In this document: piece after piece, positions 4,442-11,520 of the stretch
How positions within the stretch are numbered: the stretch's first letter is position 1
Layout: each line of letters starts with the position of its first letter
From: Candidatus Helarchaeota archaeon
GTDB lineage: Archaea; Asgardarchaeota; Lokiarchaeia; Helarchaeales; JABXJV01
Assembly (NCBI GenBank): GCA_013375355.1
Contig: JABXJV010000296.1
Span: 1-12,203, forward strand
Reading direction: 5' to 3'
Length of the DNA: 12,203 nucleotides
The notes under the pieces: model-generated
Database searches by the model: none
What the model saw: only the letters and a program-made list of their open reading frames with translations
Told to the model about the DNA's origin: nothing
Program-made: the position numbers and the translations under genes

Positions 4442-5776
4442 ATGCAAACTCAAATTTTTATAGTTTTAATTTTTATGTTAATTTTCTGGGCTTGTCTTTA
4501 TATCTTAAATAAATTATTCAATCTAAAGAAAAGAGGTTGGGAAATAGAACCTGGAATATTATTAATAAAAACTAGAAAGTTTAACAGAATTATTGATAAA
4601 ATAGCCAGAAAAGCTCCAAATCTATGGAGAAAAATTTGGAATGTAGGAATAGTAGCGGGAATAATTGGCATGGTTTTAATAATAGGGTTTCTTACCTATA
4701 ATTTCATAATTTTACTTTCACCATCTGCTGCTGAAATAAACGCAATCCTCCCTTTAATTCCAGGGGTTACGGTTGGAGGGGAAACTTTACTGCAAATTAT
4801 AATTCCCCTCATTATAATTATGGTTTCCCATGAACTTGCACATGGAATTGCAGCAAGAATTGATAAAATAAAGTTAAAATCTTCAGGGTTTTTAATGTTT
4901 TTAGTTTTATTTGGAGCATTTGTTGAAGTAGATGAAAAAAAGCTTCAAAAGAAAAGCGCAAATTCCCAAATGAGAGTTTTCTCTGCAGGCTCTTTTGCTA
5001 ATATGATGGTAGGATTTTTTACATTTACCATATTTATAAATGCTAATATTTTTCTAAGTCCATTTTACTCTCCTACCTCTTCAGGGGTTTTAATACAAGA
5101 TGTTAGTATTGGTCCAACAATGGGATATTTATCACCAGGTTCTGTAATTAGAGCTATAAATGGCACACCTATTTTGGATACTAATTGGCTGACCTTATAT
5201 ATGTGGAATACAAAACCAAATCAAACTTTAAAAATTATTACTGATTCTCCCATCGAGACACTTCTTTTTGAGATTTTTCCAATCAAAACCTGGGTTAATA
5301 CCTTTATTTGGATGCCCTTACCTTATGAATATTTCCCTCTAGATTCAATTGGTGCATTAGGAGTGAGTGTTTCGAACCATTATCCTGCAGATGGATTATT
5401 AGGATTCTTAGTTTCTTGGCTAGGACCTATATTTTATTACTCCATTATCAGAACGATTTCATGGGTTTTTATTCTTTCGCTAGGAGTCGCATTATTTAAT
5501 TTACTACCGATTCCTATGTTTGATGGAGATAAACTTTGGGTAACTTTAGTAAACAAGTTTACAAAAACCCAAAAAGAAACAAACAATAATTCTAATGATT
5601 CAAATTCAAAAAACAACAGTAAGAAAAATGGTCAAACGAAAAGAAAATATACTAAAGCGGATATTATAATAAATATAGTAAGAATATATTCGATATTTTT
5701 GTTTTTAGGCAGTGTTGCGATAACTGTATTTAACATGATAATAGGAACTTTTAATTTAAGTTCATTTTTAGGTTAA
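4442..5776 (+). CDS. M50-family site-2 protease (intramembrane zinc metalloprotease)
   Basis: This 444-residue membrane protein cleaves substrates within the lipid bilayer. The zinc-binding HELAH motif (130-134, catalytic E131) lies in a hydrophobic segment, and the third zinc ligand sits in NLLPIPMFDG (363-372). Further membrane segments are visible at about 2-26, 66-92, 115-135, 150-165, 188-208, 331-360 and 418-440. A PDZ-like domain lies at about 213-280 (SGVLIQDVSIGPTMGYLSPGS, INGTPI), between the two active-site parts, as in S2P/RseP relatives. A low-complexity Asn/Ser/Lys stretch (about 380-402) follows the DG motif in a predicted loop. The ATG start lacks an obvious ribosome site. It precedes ncsA by 17 nt on the same strand, so they may be co-transcribed. 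The substrate is unknown. Confidence 0.9.
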   Translation: MQTQIFIVLIFMLIFWACLYILNKLFNLKKRGWEIEPGILLIKTRKFNRIIDKIARKAPNLWRKIWNVGIVAGIIGMVLIIGFLTYNFIILLSPSAAEINAILPLIPGVTVGGETLLQIIIPLIIIMVSHELAHGIAARIDKIKLKSSGFLMFLVLFGAFVEVDEKKLQKKSANSQMRVFSAGSFANMMVGFFTFTIFINANIFLSPFYSPTSSGVLIQDVSIGPTMGYLSPGSVIRAINGTPILDTNWLTLYMWNTKPNQTLKIITDSPIETLLFEIFPIKTWVNTFIWMPLPYEYFPLDSIGALGVSVSNHYPADGLLGFLVSWLGPIFYYSIIRTISWVFILSLGVALFNLLPIPMFDGDKLWVTLVNKFTKTQKETNNNSNDSNSKNNSKKNGQTKRKYTKADIIINIVRIYSIFLFLGSVAITVFNMIIGTFNLSSFLG

Positions 5777-5793
5777 ATAAGGGAAAAAAATCA

Positions 5794-6726
5794 ATGATTT
5801 GTTCAAATTGTAAGGAAAAACCAGCTGTATATCACCGAAAATACTCTGGTCAGAAATTATGTAAAAATTGCTTCTGTAAATCAATTGAGAGAAAAGTTGC
5901 TAAAACCATTACAAAATATAAAATGTTAAGCAAAAACGATAAAATTGCGTTCGGTCTTTCAGGTGGTAAAGATAGCGTAACTTTGCTTAATATTATGAAC
6001 AAGATGCAAAAAGAACATCAAAACTTTTCAATAAATGTTATTACAGTAGACGAGGGTATTGAAAAATATAGGGAAGATAGTATTAAAATCGTTGATCAAA
6101 TAATAGAAAATTTGAATCTTAAATATAATCTTGTTACTTTTAAAGAATTATATGGATATACTTTAGATGAAATTGTTAATATTCTTAATAAAAAAGGAGA
6201 TTTTAAGACAAAAGCTTGTTCTTATTGTGGTATTCTAAGACGTAGGGCATTGAATAAAGTGGCAAAAGAAATGGGAGCTGATAAATTAGCCACTGCCCAT
6301 AATATTGATGACGAGGCTGAGACAATATTAATGAACATTACTAGAAGCGATATTACCCGTTTATTGCGATATGATCCTATTCCGTATAAAAAACATCCTC
6401 ATTTTGTTCCTAGAATTAAACCATATCGTGAAATTCCAGAAAAGGAAATATCTTTATATGCTTATTATAAAAATTTACCGATTCATTCAGTTGAATGTCC
6501 ATATGCTTCTGAATCTATGAGAAGAAATATCAAAACAGTCATGAGTATATTAGAACAAAAAAATCCATCAGTGAAATTTAATTTGCTAAAATTTTATGAT
6601 CGTGTTTTTCCAAAAAATCAAACTGATTTTCAAAAATTTGATAATTTTAAAGCCTGTAGTAAATGTAATGAACCAACTTCTTCAGAGATTTGTAAATTCT
6701 GTGAATTAATGGAAAATATTTCATAA
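5794..6726 (+). CDS. ncsA: tRNA 2-thiolation protein NcsA/TtuA (Ncs6/CTU1 family)
   Basis: The enzyme adenylates and thiolates a uridine in tRNA: U34 in NcsA/Ncs6, U54 in TtuA. The 310 residues show an N-terminal zinc finger (C3, C6, C23, C26), the PP-loop ATP site SGGKDS (56-61), and CSYCGILRR with C142 and C145. ATAHNIDDEAET and C235 (ECPY) follow; C142, C145 and C235 match the three Fe-S ligands of TtuA. A C-terminal zinc finger has C288, C291, C300 and C303. The length is typical. ATG is preceded by AAGGG. U34 thiolation of tRNA-Lys(UUU), encoded in this window, is the most likely job. Sequence reading alone does not separate the U34 from the U54 activity. Confidence 0.9.
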   Translation: MICSNCKEKPAVYHRKYSGQKLCKNCFCKSIERKVAKTITKYKMLSKNDKIAFGLSGGKDSVTLLNIMNKMQKEHQNFSINVITVDEGIEKYREDSIKIVDQIIENLNLKYNLVTFKELYGYTLDEIVNILNKKGDFKTKACSYCGILRRRALNKVAKEMGADKLATAHNIDDEAETILMNITRSDITRLLRYDPIPYKKHPHFVPRIKPYREIPEKEISLYAYYKNLPIHSVECPYASESMRRNIKTVMSILEQKNPSVKFNLLKFYDRVFPKNQTDFQKFDNFKACSKCNEPTSSEICKFCELMENIS

Positions 6727-6821
6727 AAATTCTATTAAATTTTCAATTTAAATAAAAATGACTTAAATATTGACAATGTATTATTTTGAATTGTAAATTT
6801 AATATAATTAAATTGCAAAAA

Positions 6822-6833
6822 TTTTTATAATTT
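6822..6833 (+). promoter_or_regulatory. TATA box of the SRP RNA gene
   Basis: A TTTTTATAATTT element is centred about 24 nt before the start of helix 1 of the SRP RNA. That is the normal archaeal TATA distance. Confidence 0.6.
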
Positions 6834-6849
6834 AAAAATAACAATAATC

Positions 6850-7160
6850 TTGCGGTTACTAGGTTGAAAGCTAGGGCCTTTCTTTGCCATAAGTGCTCTA
6901 TAGGATGGACCGAAGCCGATTGGAGATGATTCTGAATATATATACGCCTGATTCCATGGCAATGAGATGCCGCCCTTGGAATTCTCCGTTATAGAGGGAC
7001 TTTCGTAGGAAAGTTTCCTACTATATTTAATGATCGAACCCAGCGAGGCTCGGGAGAGAGCAGCGTAAGGTCTAAGGTTGAATGCTCAAGGTCAACGGCT
7101 TTGAGACCAGGTTTTGGAAACGATTTATAGGATGACCATCGAATTTTGGGTAATCGCACT
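6850..7160 (+). ncRNA. ffs: signal recognition particle RNA (archaeal 7S)
   Basis: This RNA of about 310 nt is the scaffold of the SRP, which targets membrane and secreted proteins. Its ends pair as archaeal helix 1: TGCGGTTAC (6851-6859) with GTAATCGCA (7150-7158), nine pairs. Helix 6 is ACTTTC (6999-7004) and GAAAGT (7009-7014), closed by GTAG, a GNAR tetraloop bound by SRP19. Helix 8 has CTC/GAG closed by GGGA (7052-7055), then the conserved AGCAG (7059-7063) of the SRP54-binding internal loop. No open reading frame covers the region. A TATA box lies at the right distance upstream. Ends are approximate by a few bases. RNase P RNA and rRNA were considered and do not fit. Confidence 0.93.
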
Positions 7161-7216
7161 TAATAAAATTGTATCAGAAATACTCTTTGAACTGTATGAT
7201 TTAATTACAAAAAATA

Positions 7217-7303
7217 GCTAAGGTAGCCAAGTTGGTTAAGGCGAAGGATTGCTAATCCTTTTCCCGTTAGGGAGCGTGAGTTCAAATCTCACCCTTAGCG
7301 CCA
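7217..7303 (+). tRNA. tRNA-Ser(GCU)
   Basis: No intron. Acceptor GCTAAGG/CCTTAGC, G73, encoded CCA. D-arm GCCA/AGTTGGTTA/AGGC, anticodon arm AAGGA/TTGCTAA/TCCTT (anticodon GCU). A long class-II variable arm (TTCCCGTTAGGGAGC, stem CCC/GGG) and T-arm GTGAG/TTCAAAT/CTCAC complete it. The long variable arm confirms serine. Confidence 0.96.
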
Positions 7304-7348
7304 ATATTCTTTCTTAATCTTAAAAATTTTTAAAATGGAATCTTTTAA

Positions 7349-8314
7349 ATGATTAATGTTATTGACTTGTTTTGTGGAGCAGGAGGATTTAGTTGGGGAT
7401 TTAAGGATTCCCCTTATAATGTAGAATTAGCTATCGATATTGACCCTATAGTATGTAAGACTTATAAATTAAACTTTGCAGAAACTAAAGTTATTAAAGA
7501 AGATATCAGTAAATTGCATTCATTAGATATTTTAAAGTTCATAGAAGACTCCATTGATGTTATTATTTCCTCCCCACCATGCGAAGCATTTACAAATGCA
7601 AATAAAAGACGTCAAAAAAATCCTTTAGATAGAATTTTCTTGGATGAACAAGGACGTCTTGTTTTACACACCATCAGATTAATTGGAGATATTTCACCTA
7701 AACTATTTATTATTGAAAATGTTCCCCAATTAGGAGTACCAGAATTGAAGGGTTATTTAAAGGATGAATTTAAAAGAGTTGGATATCAAAAAATTTATTT
7801 TAATCTCTTAAGAGCACAAAATTTTGGAAGTGCAAGTAAAAGATCTAGATTGTTTATCACAAATTTTAAAATTGATCCAAAAAAGAACAAGAAATTACAG
7901 AATTTGTCAATTATTAAAGTTTTAGAATCTTTACCAGACCCTAGAAGCATACACAATATTCCTAATCATCAATTCATCCATTTAACAGAAAAAAAAATGA
8001 AAAAAATAATAAAAATAAGATGGGGAGATTCTGCTGTTTTTTATCAAGCAGTCAATCGGATTAACACAAATTGGAAAAAATTATATCCTGATCAAATATG
8101 TCCCACTATTTTAGGAACTAGCAGATATATTCATCCTTATGATACAAGAATTTTGACAGTTAGGGAGCAGGCACGACTACAGGGTTTTCCAGATGATTTT
8201 ATCTTTTTTGGAAACCCAAACCAGCAATATAATCAAGTTGGAGAAGCAGTACCTCCTCCAATGAGTAAATTCCTTGCGAATTTTATTTTGAAAAATTATT
8301 TTGAAGGAAATTAA
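7349..8314 (+). CDS. orphan cytosine-C5 methyltransferase (Dcm/Dnmt fold)
   Basis: The 321-residue enzyme carries the ordered C5-methyltransferase motifs: motif I DLFCGAGGFSWGF (6-18, AdoMet binding), motif IV SPPCEAF with nucleophile C78, motif VI ENV (123-125), motif VIII QNFGSASKRSRLFI (157-170), motif IX RILTVREQARLQGFP (267-281) and motif X NQVGEAVPPPMSKFLA (295-310). The segment between VIII and IX, where DNA enzymes carry the target-recognition domain, is only about 90 residues. Motif IV has Glu after the catalytic Cys, where many DNA enzymes have Gln. No restriction endonuclease is adjacent; the neighbours are tRNA-Ser and tRNA-Val. DNA methylation is the default call, but an RNA substrate is possible. 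The ATG start has only weak ribosome-site similarity. Confidence 0.85.
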   Translation: MINVIDLFCGAGGFSWGFKDSPYNVELAIDIDPIVCKTYKLNFAETKVIKEDISKLHSLDILKFIEDSIDVIISSPPCEAFTNANKRRQKNPLDRIFLDEQGRLVLHTIRLIGDISPKLFIIENVPQLGVPELKGYLKDEFKRVGYQKIYFNLLRAQNFGSASKRSRLFITNFKIDPKKNKKLQNLSIIKVLESLPDPRSIHNIPNHQFIHLTEKKMKKIIKIRWGDSAVFYQAVNRINTNWKKLYPDQICPTILGTSRYIHPYDTRILTVREQARLQGFPDDFIFFGNPNQQYNQVGEAVPPPMSKFLANFILKNYFEGN

Positions 8315-8379
8315 AGAATTTTTATTATTTTTAATTAAATAAAAAAGAATATTTGTCTTGAATGGTGGACGGGGAGGGA

Positions 8380-8412
8380 TTTCCATCCCCATCGATTGCG
8401 ATCTACAGGGAA
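8380..8412 (-). other. tRNA-Val(UAC) intron 2, T-loop position 59/60
   Basis: A 33-nt intron. Central helix UCCA (54-57):UGGA, four Watson-Crick pairs; inner helix UCCCU:GGGGA; bulges AU|U and AA|U. Confidence 0.86.
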
Positions 8413-8456
8413 ATTGGACCCTCGACCTCTGCCTCGTAAGGGCAGCATCATAACCA

Positions 8457-8485
8457 ATTTCCAATCATCTAACTGAAGGTGATTC
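8457..8485 (-). other. tRNA-Val(UAC) intron 1, D-loop position 15/16
   Basis: A 29-nt intron. Inner helix AATCA:TGATT; central helix GUCU (10-13):GGAA, three pairs plus G10-A; bulges AG|G and AU|U. Its layout is that of the 15/16 introns in Asp and Tyr. Confidence 0.85.
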
Positions 8486-8534
8486 CTAGACTACCCGTCC
8501 AAGAGATTTTTGTAATATAAAGTAAGTATTATAA

Positions 8535-8999
8535 TTATTTTAAATTTTTTAAAATCTCATAAAGAACAACTGCAGCATATCCAATTGACCCGATATCGCT
8601 AGGTAAGTCGAGAAAAACGGCAGAACCAGTTTCCAACTCCTTTTTAGAAAGCCCAGGTCTACTACCTGCAAAAATCAACATTACTTTTAAGTTTTTTTTA
8701 ATATAATCGATTACTTCTACAACATTAAATTCAGTTTTGGCGTAGGGTTTATGAATAAAGGTATAAATTTTATCAGGTTTCAATAATTCTATTGCATCAG
8801 GTAAGTCTTTCACAAAAACCAAATTTTTTCCTTTTTTGAAAATCATTTTTTGACTTTCTGGTACACCAACTGTTGCAGCAGAGCCCACAGCTTTTGATAT
8901 AACGAATGTTTCTATGCCAAATCCCAGAATTAATTCGGTCATTTCCCTAATTTTTTGGGAACCAAATACATTATGTAATGTGACATATAGATTTTTCAT
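8535..8999 (-). CDS. DUF2122-like archaeal protein with SPOUT-type C-terminus
   Basis: The protein of about 154 residues begins MKNLYVTLHNVFGSQKI. It contains FVISKAVGSAATVGVPESQKM, a middle block LVFVKDLPDAIELLKPDKIYTF, and a C-terminal block FAGSRPGLSKKELETGSAVFLDLPSDIGSIGYAAVVLYEIL. From memory this matches an archaeal family annotated as DUF2122 or, doubtfully, 'RecB-family nuclease'. The last block resembles the knotted AdoMet-binding region of SPOUT RNA methyltransferases (G-x-x-PG-L, then LP.. and IGS.GYA..V.YE). No nuclease motif is visible. An in-frame GTG at 9008 would add three residues; I prefer ATG at 8999, since GTGAAAG just upstream looks like a ribosome site. It is downstream of TFE on the same strand. 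Confidence 0.65.
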   Translation of the reverse strand: MKNLYVTLHNVFGSQKIREMTELILGFGIETFVISKAVGSAATVGVPESQKMIFKKGKNLVFVKDLPDAIELLKPDKIYTFIHKPYAKTEFNVVEVIDYIKKNLKVMLIFAGSRPGLSKKELETGSAVFLDLPSDIGSIGYAAVVLYEILKNLK

Positions 9000-9173
9000 T
9001 TCTTTCACATTTATTCATTTAACAATTAATTAGCAATTAAAATTTTATAATGTTAAATAAATTTATAAATTGAATTAAAAAAGGGTTAAAACTAGAGTTT
9101 TTTCATAGATTATTAAAAAATAGGGAGGTTAAAGATTCTAAATGATTTATAATGCTTATATTGCGCTAAATTA

Positions 9174-9680
9174 TTATTTTAAATCGTGTTCAAGAATTTC
9201 TACATTAAATTCTAGAATTTCTATTATGCTTTCATTTGAAATATTTTCAAGAGCAGTCGAACATTTAGGGCAATTGAACGAAATTTCCATTGCATCCTCA
9301 AAAGTGAATCTAGGACATCCATTGAGACATTGATAAAAAACATGTTCCTTTTCATAATCAAGACGTTCTTTTAATTTATGTAAAACTGCCCTTTTTTTGT
9401 TATTTACTAAATCTCCGATTCTTTCAGGATTTAATTTCCAAAAATATACAAACCATCCAGTCCGTTTATCTCTAATTCTTCTAAATACAGCCAGATGGTA
9501 ATCATACAATTTATACAATATTTTTCGAACGATATTTAATTTAATTTCTAATTTTGTCGCTAATTCTTCATCAGTAGCTTCGGGCTTACTACCAAGCAGA
9601 GAGACAATCGTAACTGCTTCATCACCCACTAATATTCGAACAATGTTTAGAAATAATTCGTCATCGACCTTTGGAGACAC
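9174..9680 (-). CDS. tfe: transcription factor E (TFE, TFIIE-alpha homologue)
   Basis: The 168-residue protein stabilises the open promoter complex with TBP, TFB and RNA polymerase. The N-terminal winged helix (about 5-95) includes GDEAVTIVSLLGSKPEATDEELATKLEIKLNIVRKILYKLYDYHLAVFRRIRDKRTGWFVYFWKL-type sequence, ending in the characteristic GWFVYFWKLN. A basic helix (about 94-112) leads to a C-terminal zinc ribbon with C118, C122, C137 and C140. The start is GTG at 9680; a TATA-like element (minus-strand TTATAATAAAA, about 9703-9713) lies roughly 30 nt upstream, so the mRNA may be nearly leaderless. It is divergent from aTrm56 across a 257-nt AT-rich spacer. Confidence 0.93.
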   Translation of the reverse strand: MSPKVDDELFLNIVRILVGDEAVTIVSLLGSKPEATDEELATKLEIKLNIVRKILYKLYDYHLAVFRRIRDKRTGWFVYFWKLNPERIGDLVNNKKRAVLHKLKERLDYEKEHVFYQCLNGCPRFTFEDAMEISFNCPKCSTALENISNESIIEILEFNVEILEHDLK

Positions 9681-9937
9681 TTAAAATGAACTTCCGATTT
9701 TTTTTATTATAATTTTAAACAAATACATTTTATCCAATTAATTAAATATCTTATGAATACTTAAATTTTCTTACAGGTAACTAAATTTTATTCAAATTCA
9801 AAAAACAGATTTAAATATATTCGAAAGTTCATTATTGGTTTATAAGAAATCCCAAAATTAATAGAAAATCATTTTTAGACTTTAAAATTTCAAACATCTA
9901 AAAAAAATTAAAATTTTGGGTAAAAATGGTGTAAAAA

Positions 9938-10474
9938 TTGCCACAAATTATTATTTTAAGAATGGGGCACCGACAATTTAGGGATAATCGTATAACTACA
10001 CATGTGGGTTTAGTAGGTAGAGCATTTGGTGCAAATGGGATGATTTTAGCAGATATTAGTGATGCAGCCGTAGAAAATTCTATAAATGAAATTAATCAAA
10101 ATTGGGGAGGTAATTTTTTTATAAGAATGGGTGTTCCTCATCTAGAATTCATGAGAGAATGGATAAATAAAGGGAATATTATCATACATCTAACTATGTA
10201 CGGAGAAAATTTGTCATATTCTCTCATTGATGAAATTAAAAAAAATCAAAAAGATATTTTATTAGTGGTAGGTTCTCAAAAAGTTCCCAGAAATATATAT
10301 GATTTAGCTCACTATAATATTTCTATTTCAAATCAGCCTCATTCAGAAATTTCAGCATTATCTATTTTTTTAGACCGTTATTTTGAAGGAAAACAATTTT
10401 TAAAAAAATTCAAAGGAGCAAAATTTGAGATCACACCTTCGAAGAAGAATAAAATTGTTCGTAGTCTAAAATAG
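9938..10474 (+). CDS. trm56: tRNA (cytidine(56)-2'-O)-methyltransferase, aTrm56
   Basis: This archaea-specific SPOUT enzyme uses AdoMet to methylate the ribose of C56 in the tRNA T-loop. The 178 residues match the family throughout: LRMGHRQFRDNRITTHVGLVGRAFGANGMIL (about 7-37), GGNFFIRMGVPH, NIIIHLTMYG, and the knot motifs LLVVGSQKVPRNIYDLAHYNISISNQPHSEISALSIFLDRYF (about 109-150). The start is TTG at 9938, with GGTG about 7 nt upstream; no in-frame ATG precedes the conserved region. It is divergent from tfe and converges on mbf1 with three bases between the stops. Two tRNAs of this window carry an intron three bases after its target C56. Confidence 0.94.
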   Translation: MPQIIILRMGHRQFRDNRITTHVGLVGRAFGANGMILADISDAAVENSINEINQNWGGNFFIRMGVPHLEFMREWINKGNIIIHLTMYGENLSYSLIDEIKKNQKDILLVVGSQKVPRNIYDLAHYNISISNQPHSEISALSIFLDRYFEGKQFLKKFKGAKFEITPSKKNKIVRSLK

Positions 10475-10477
10475 AAT

Positions 10478-10978
10478 TTACTCTTTCTTTTTTTTAATTT
10501 GAACAATATCACCTATTGTGGTTCCATTTTTTGGTTTTTTACTAGGTTTTGGATAATATTCCTCGACATCTCTTTCTGTGAGAGTAATATTTAATAAATT
10601 TTCAATTTTTTTTACGACTTTTAATGAAGGATTTATTTTATTTTGTTCGATTCGTCTAATAAGAGAGAGGGGCTCTTTTAAAGCACGTGCAAAATCATTT
10701 TGAGTCATTTTTCTTTTTTCTCTTGCTTCCTTGATAATTTTCCCAAAGTTTTCTATTAAAAAGATATCACCTTTATATTTATCTCTAATATATCGTGCTT
10801 TTTTTCGTTTAACATATCTAGGTTTTGTTGAACTAATCGTTTTAGGTGATTTTGCAGATTTTCCAAACCTTGAACAGTTCTGACATACTTCTAATTTTGC
10901 CCCTTCAATATATTTGTAGACTGGTTTCCCAAAAATAGGTCTCCCACAAATATCACATGTGGATTCATTTTCAGGCAT
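10478..10978 (-). CDS. mbf1: multiprotein bridging factor 1 (MBF1)
   Basis: The 166-residue protein has the archaeal MBF1 layout: an N-terminal zinc ribbon (C8, C11, C32, C35; CDICGRPI...CQNC), a basic linker (about 40-75, with RYVKRKKARYIRDKYKGD), and a C-terminal Cro/C1 helix-turn-helix (about 78-135, FGKIIKEAREKRKMTQNDFARALKEPLSLIRRIEQNK). In eukaryotes MBF1 bridges TBP and activators; archaeal MBF1 has been linked to ribosomes and translation. The ATG start has GGAG upstream. It may be co-transcribed with the roadblock gene, which ends 69 nt upstream, although a T-run lies between them. Confidence 0.94.
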   Translation of the reverse strand: MPENESTCDICGRPIFGKPVYKYIEGAKLEVCQNCSRFGKSAKSPKTISSTKPRYVKRKKARYIRDKYKGDIFLIENFGKIIKEAREKRKMTQNDFARALKEPLSLIRRIEQNKINPSLKVVKKIENLLNITLTERDVEEYYPKPSKKPKNGTTIGDIVQIKKKKE

Positions 10979-11046
10979 AATAGGGACTCCAATTAAAAAA
11001 GTTCCCTTGAATATAAAAAGAAGAAAATATTAACAGCAAATCATTA

Positions 11047-11520
11047 TTACATTTTATCCAATTCGCCCAAGGCTGATTTTAAATCTTCATCTTCAGCCTC
11101 ACCAGCTCCCAATTCTTCCATCATTGGAGGAGCTTCACCTAAAAACTCCGATAAAACTTTTTCTAACGCGGACGCGGCGTTTTTCATTACTAATCTTATC
11201 ATACCAATGTTTACGTCTTTATCTGTTATAATACATAATACTCCCTGACCACAAGATGCTGCAAAAATTTTACCATCGTTAAATTCAGAAGTCACAATAT
11301 TTAGATTTCCTATGTCTAAACTCTTACCTTGTTCTTCACTAGCGCAAAAAACAGCACTTGCAATCGCCCCTATACCATCTACGTCAACTGGATAGTAACT
11401 AAACTTTGAAACATGTGCAATTGTGAGACCTGTACGATCTGCTAAAATAACTTTTTTAATTCCCGGTTCACTCTTAATAATTCTTGCCAAAATTTTGTCA
11501 AATGCCTTTACGTCCATCAT
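11047..11520 (-). CDS. roadblock/LC7 domain protein
   Basis: The 157-residue protein is a single roadblock/LC7 fold (about 4-125). The N-terminal helix is FDKILARIIKSEPGIKKVILADRTGLTIAHVSK; a long helix DGIGAIASAVFCASEEQGKSL follows, then strands LNIVTSEFNDGKIFAASCGQGVLCIITD and a final helix. An acidic tail (about 130-157, GEAPPMMEELGAGEAEDEDLK) extends beyond the domain. Such proteins dimerise and bind small GTPases: MglB with MglA in bacteria, Ragulator with Rag in eukaryotes. They are expanded in Asgard archaea alongside small GTPases. No GTPase lies in the window. The start is ATG at 11520, with GGGAG about 10 nt upstream; a second ATG follows directly. Confidence 0.9.
   Translation of the reverse strand: MMDVKAFDKILARIIKSEPGIKKVILADRTGLTIAHVSKFSYYPVDVDGIGAIASAVFCASEEQGKSLDIGNLNIVTSEFNDGKIFAASCGQGVLCIITDKDVNIGMIRLVMKNAASALEKVLSEFLGEAPPMMEELGAGEAEDEDLKSALGELDKM

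Larger units (their letters stand above)
8363..8500 (-). tRNA. tRNA-Val(UAC), two introns
   Basis: Minus strand. Acceptor GGACGGG/CCCGTCC, A73, encoded CCA. Anticodon arm CTGCC/CTTACGA/GGCAG is uninterrupted (anticodon UAC). Introns lie at 8457-8485 (D-loop 15/16, 29 nt) and 8380-8412 (T-loop 59/60, 33 nt). Removing them gives D-arm GTCTAGTGGTTATGAT and T-arm GAGGG/TCCAATT/CCCTC, with mature length 73 nt plus CCA. Position 55 is C instead of the nearly universal T. An AT-rich TATA-like element lies about 30 nt upstream. Confidence 0.93.

Noticed and set aside
6850..7160. RNase P RNA
   Set aside because: The conserved RNase P blocks are absent, while three independent SRP RNA hallmarks are present.
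8177..8464. 95-codon minus-strand frame
   Set aside because: It runs through tRNA-Val(UAC) and antisense to the methyltransferase motifs IX-X; no protein family resemblance.
9142..9333. 63-codon plus-strand frame preceded by GGGAGG
   Set aside because: The ribosome-site match is tempting, but nearly all of it is antisense to the 3' end of tfe and has no family features.
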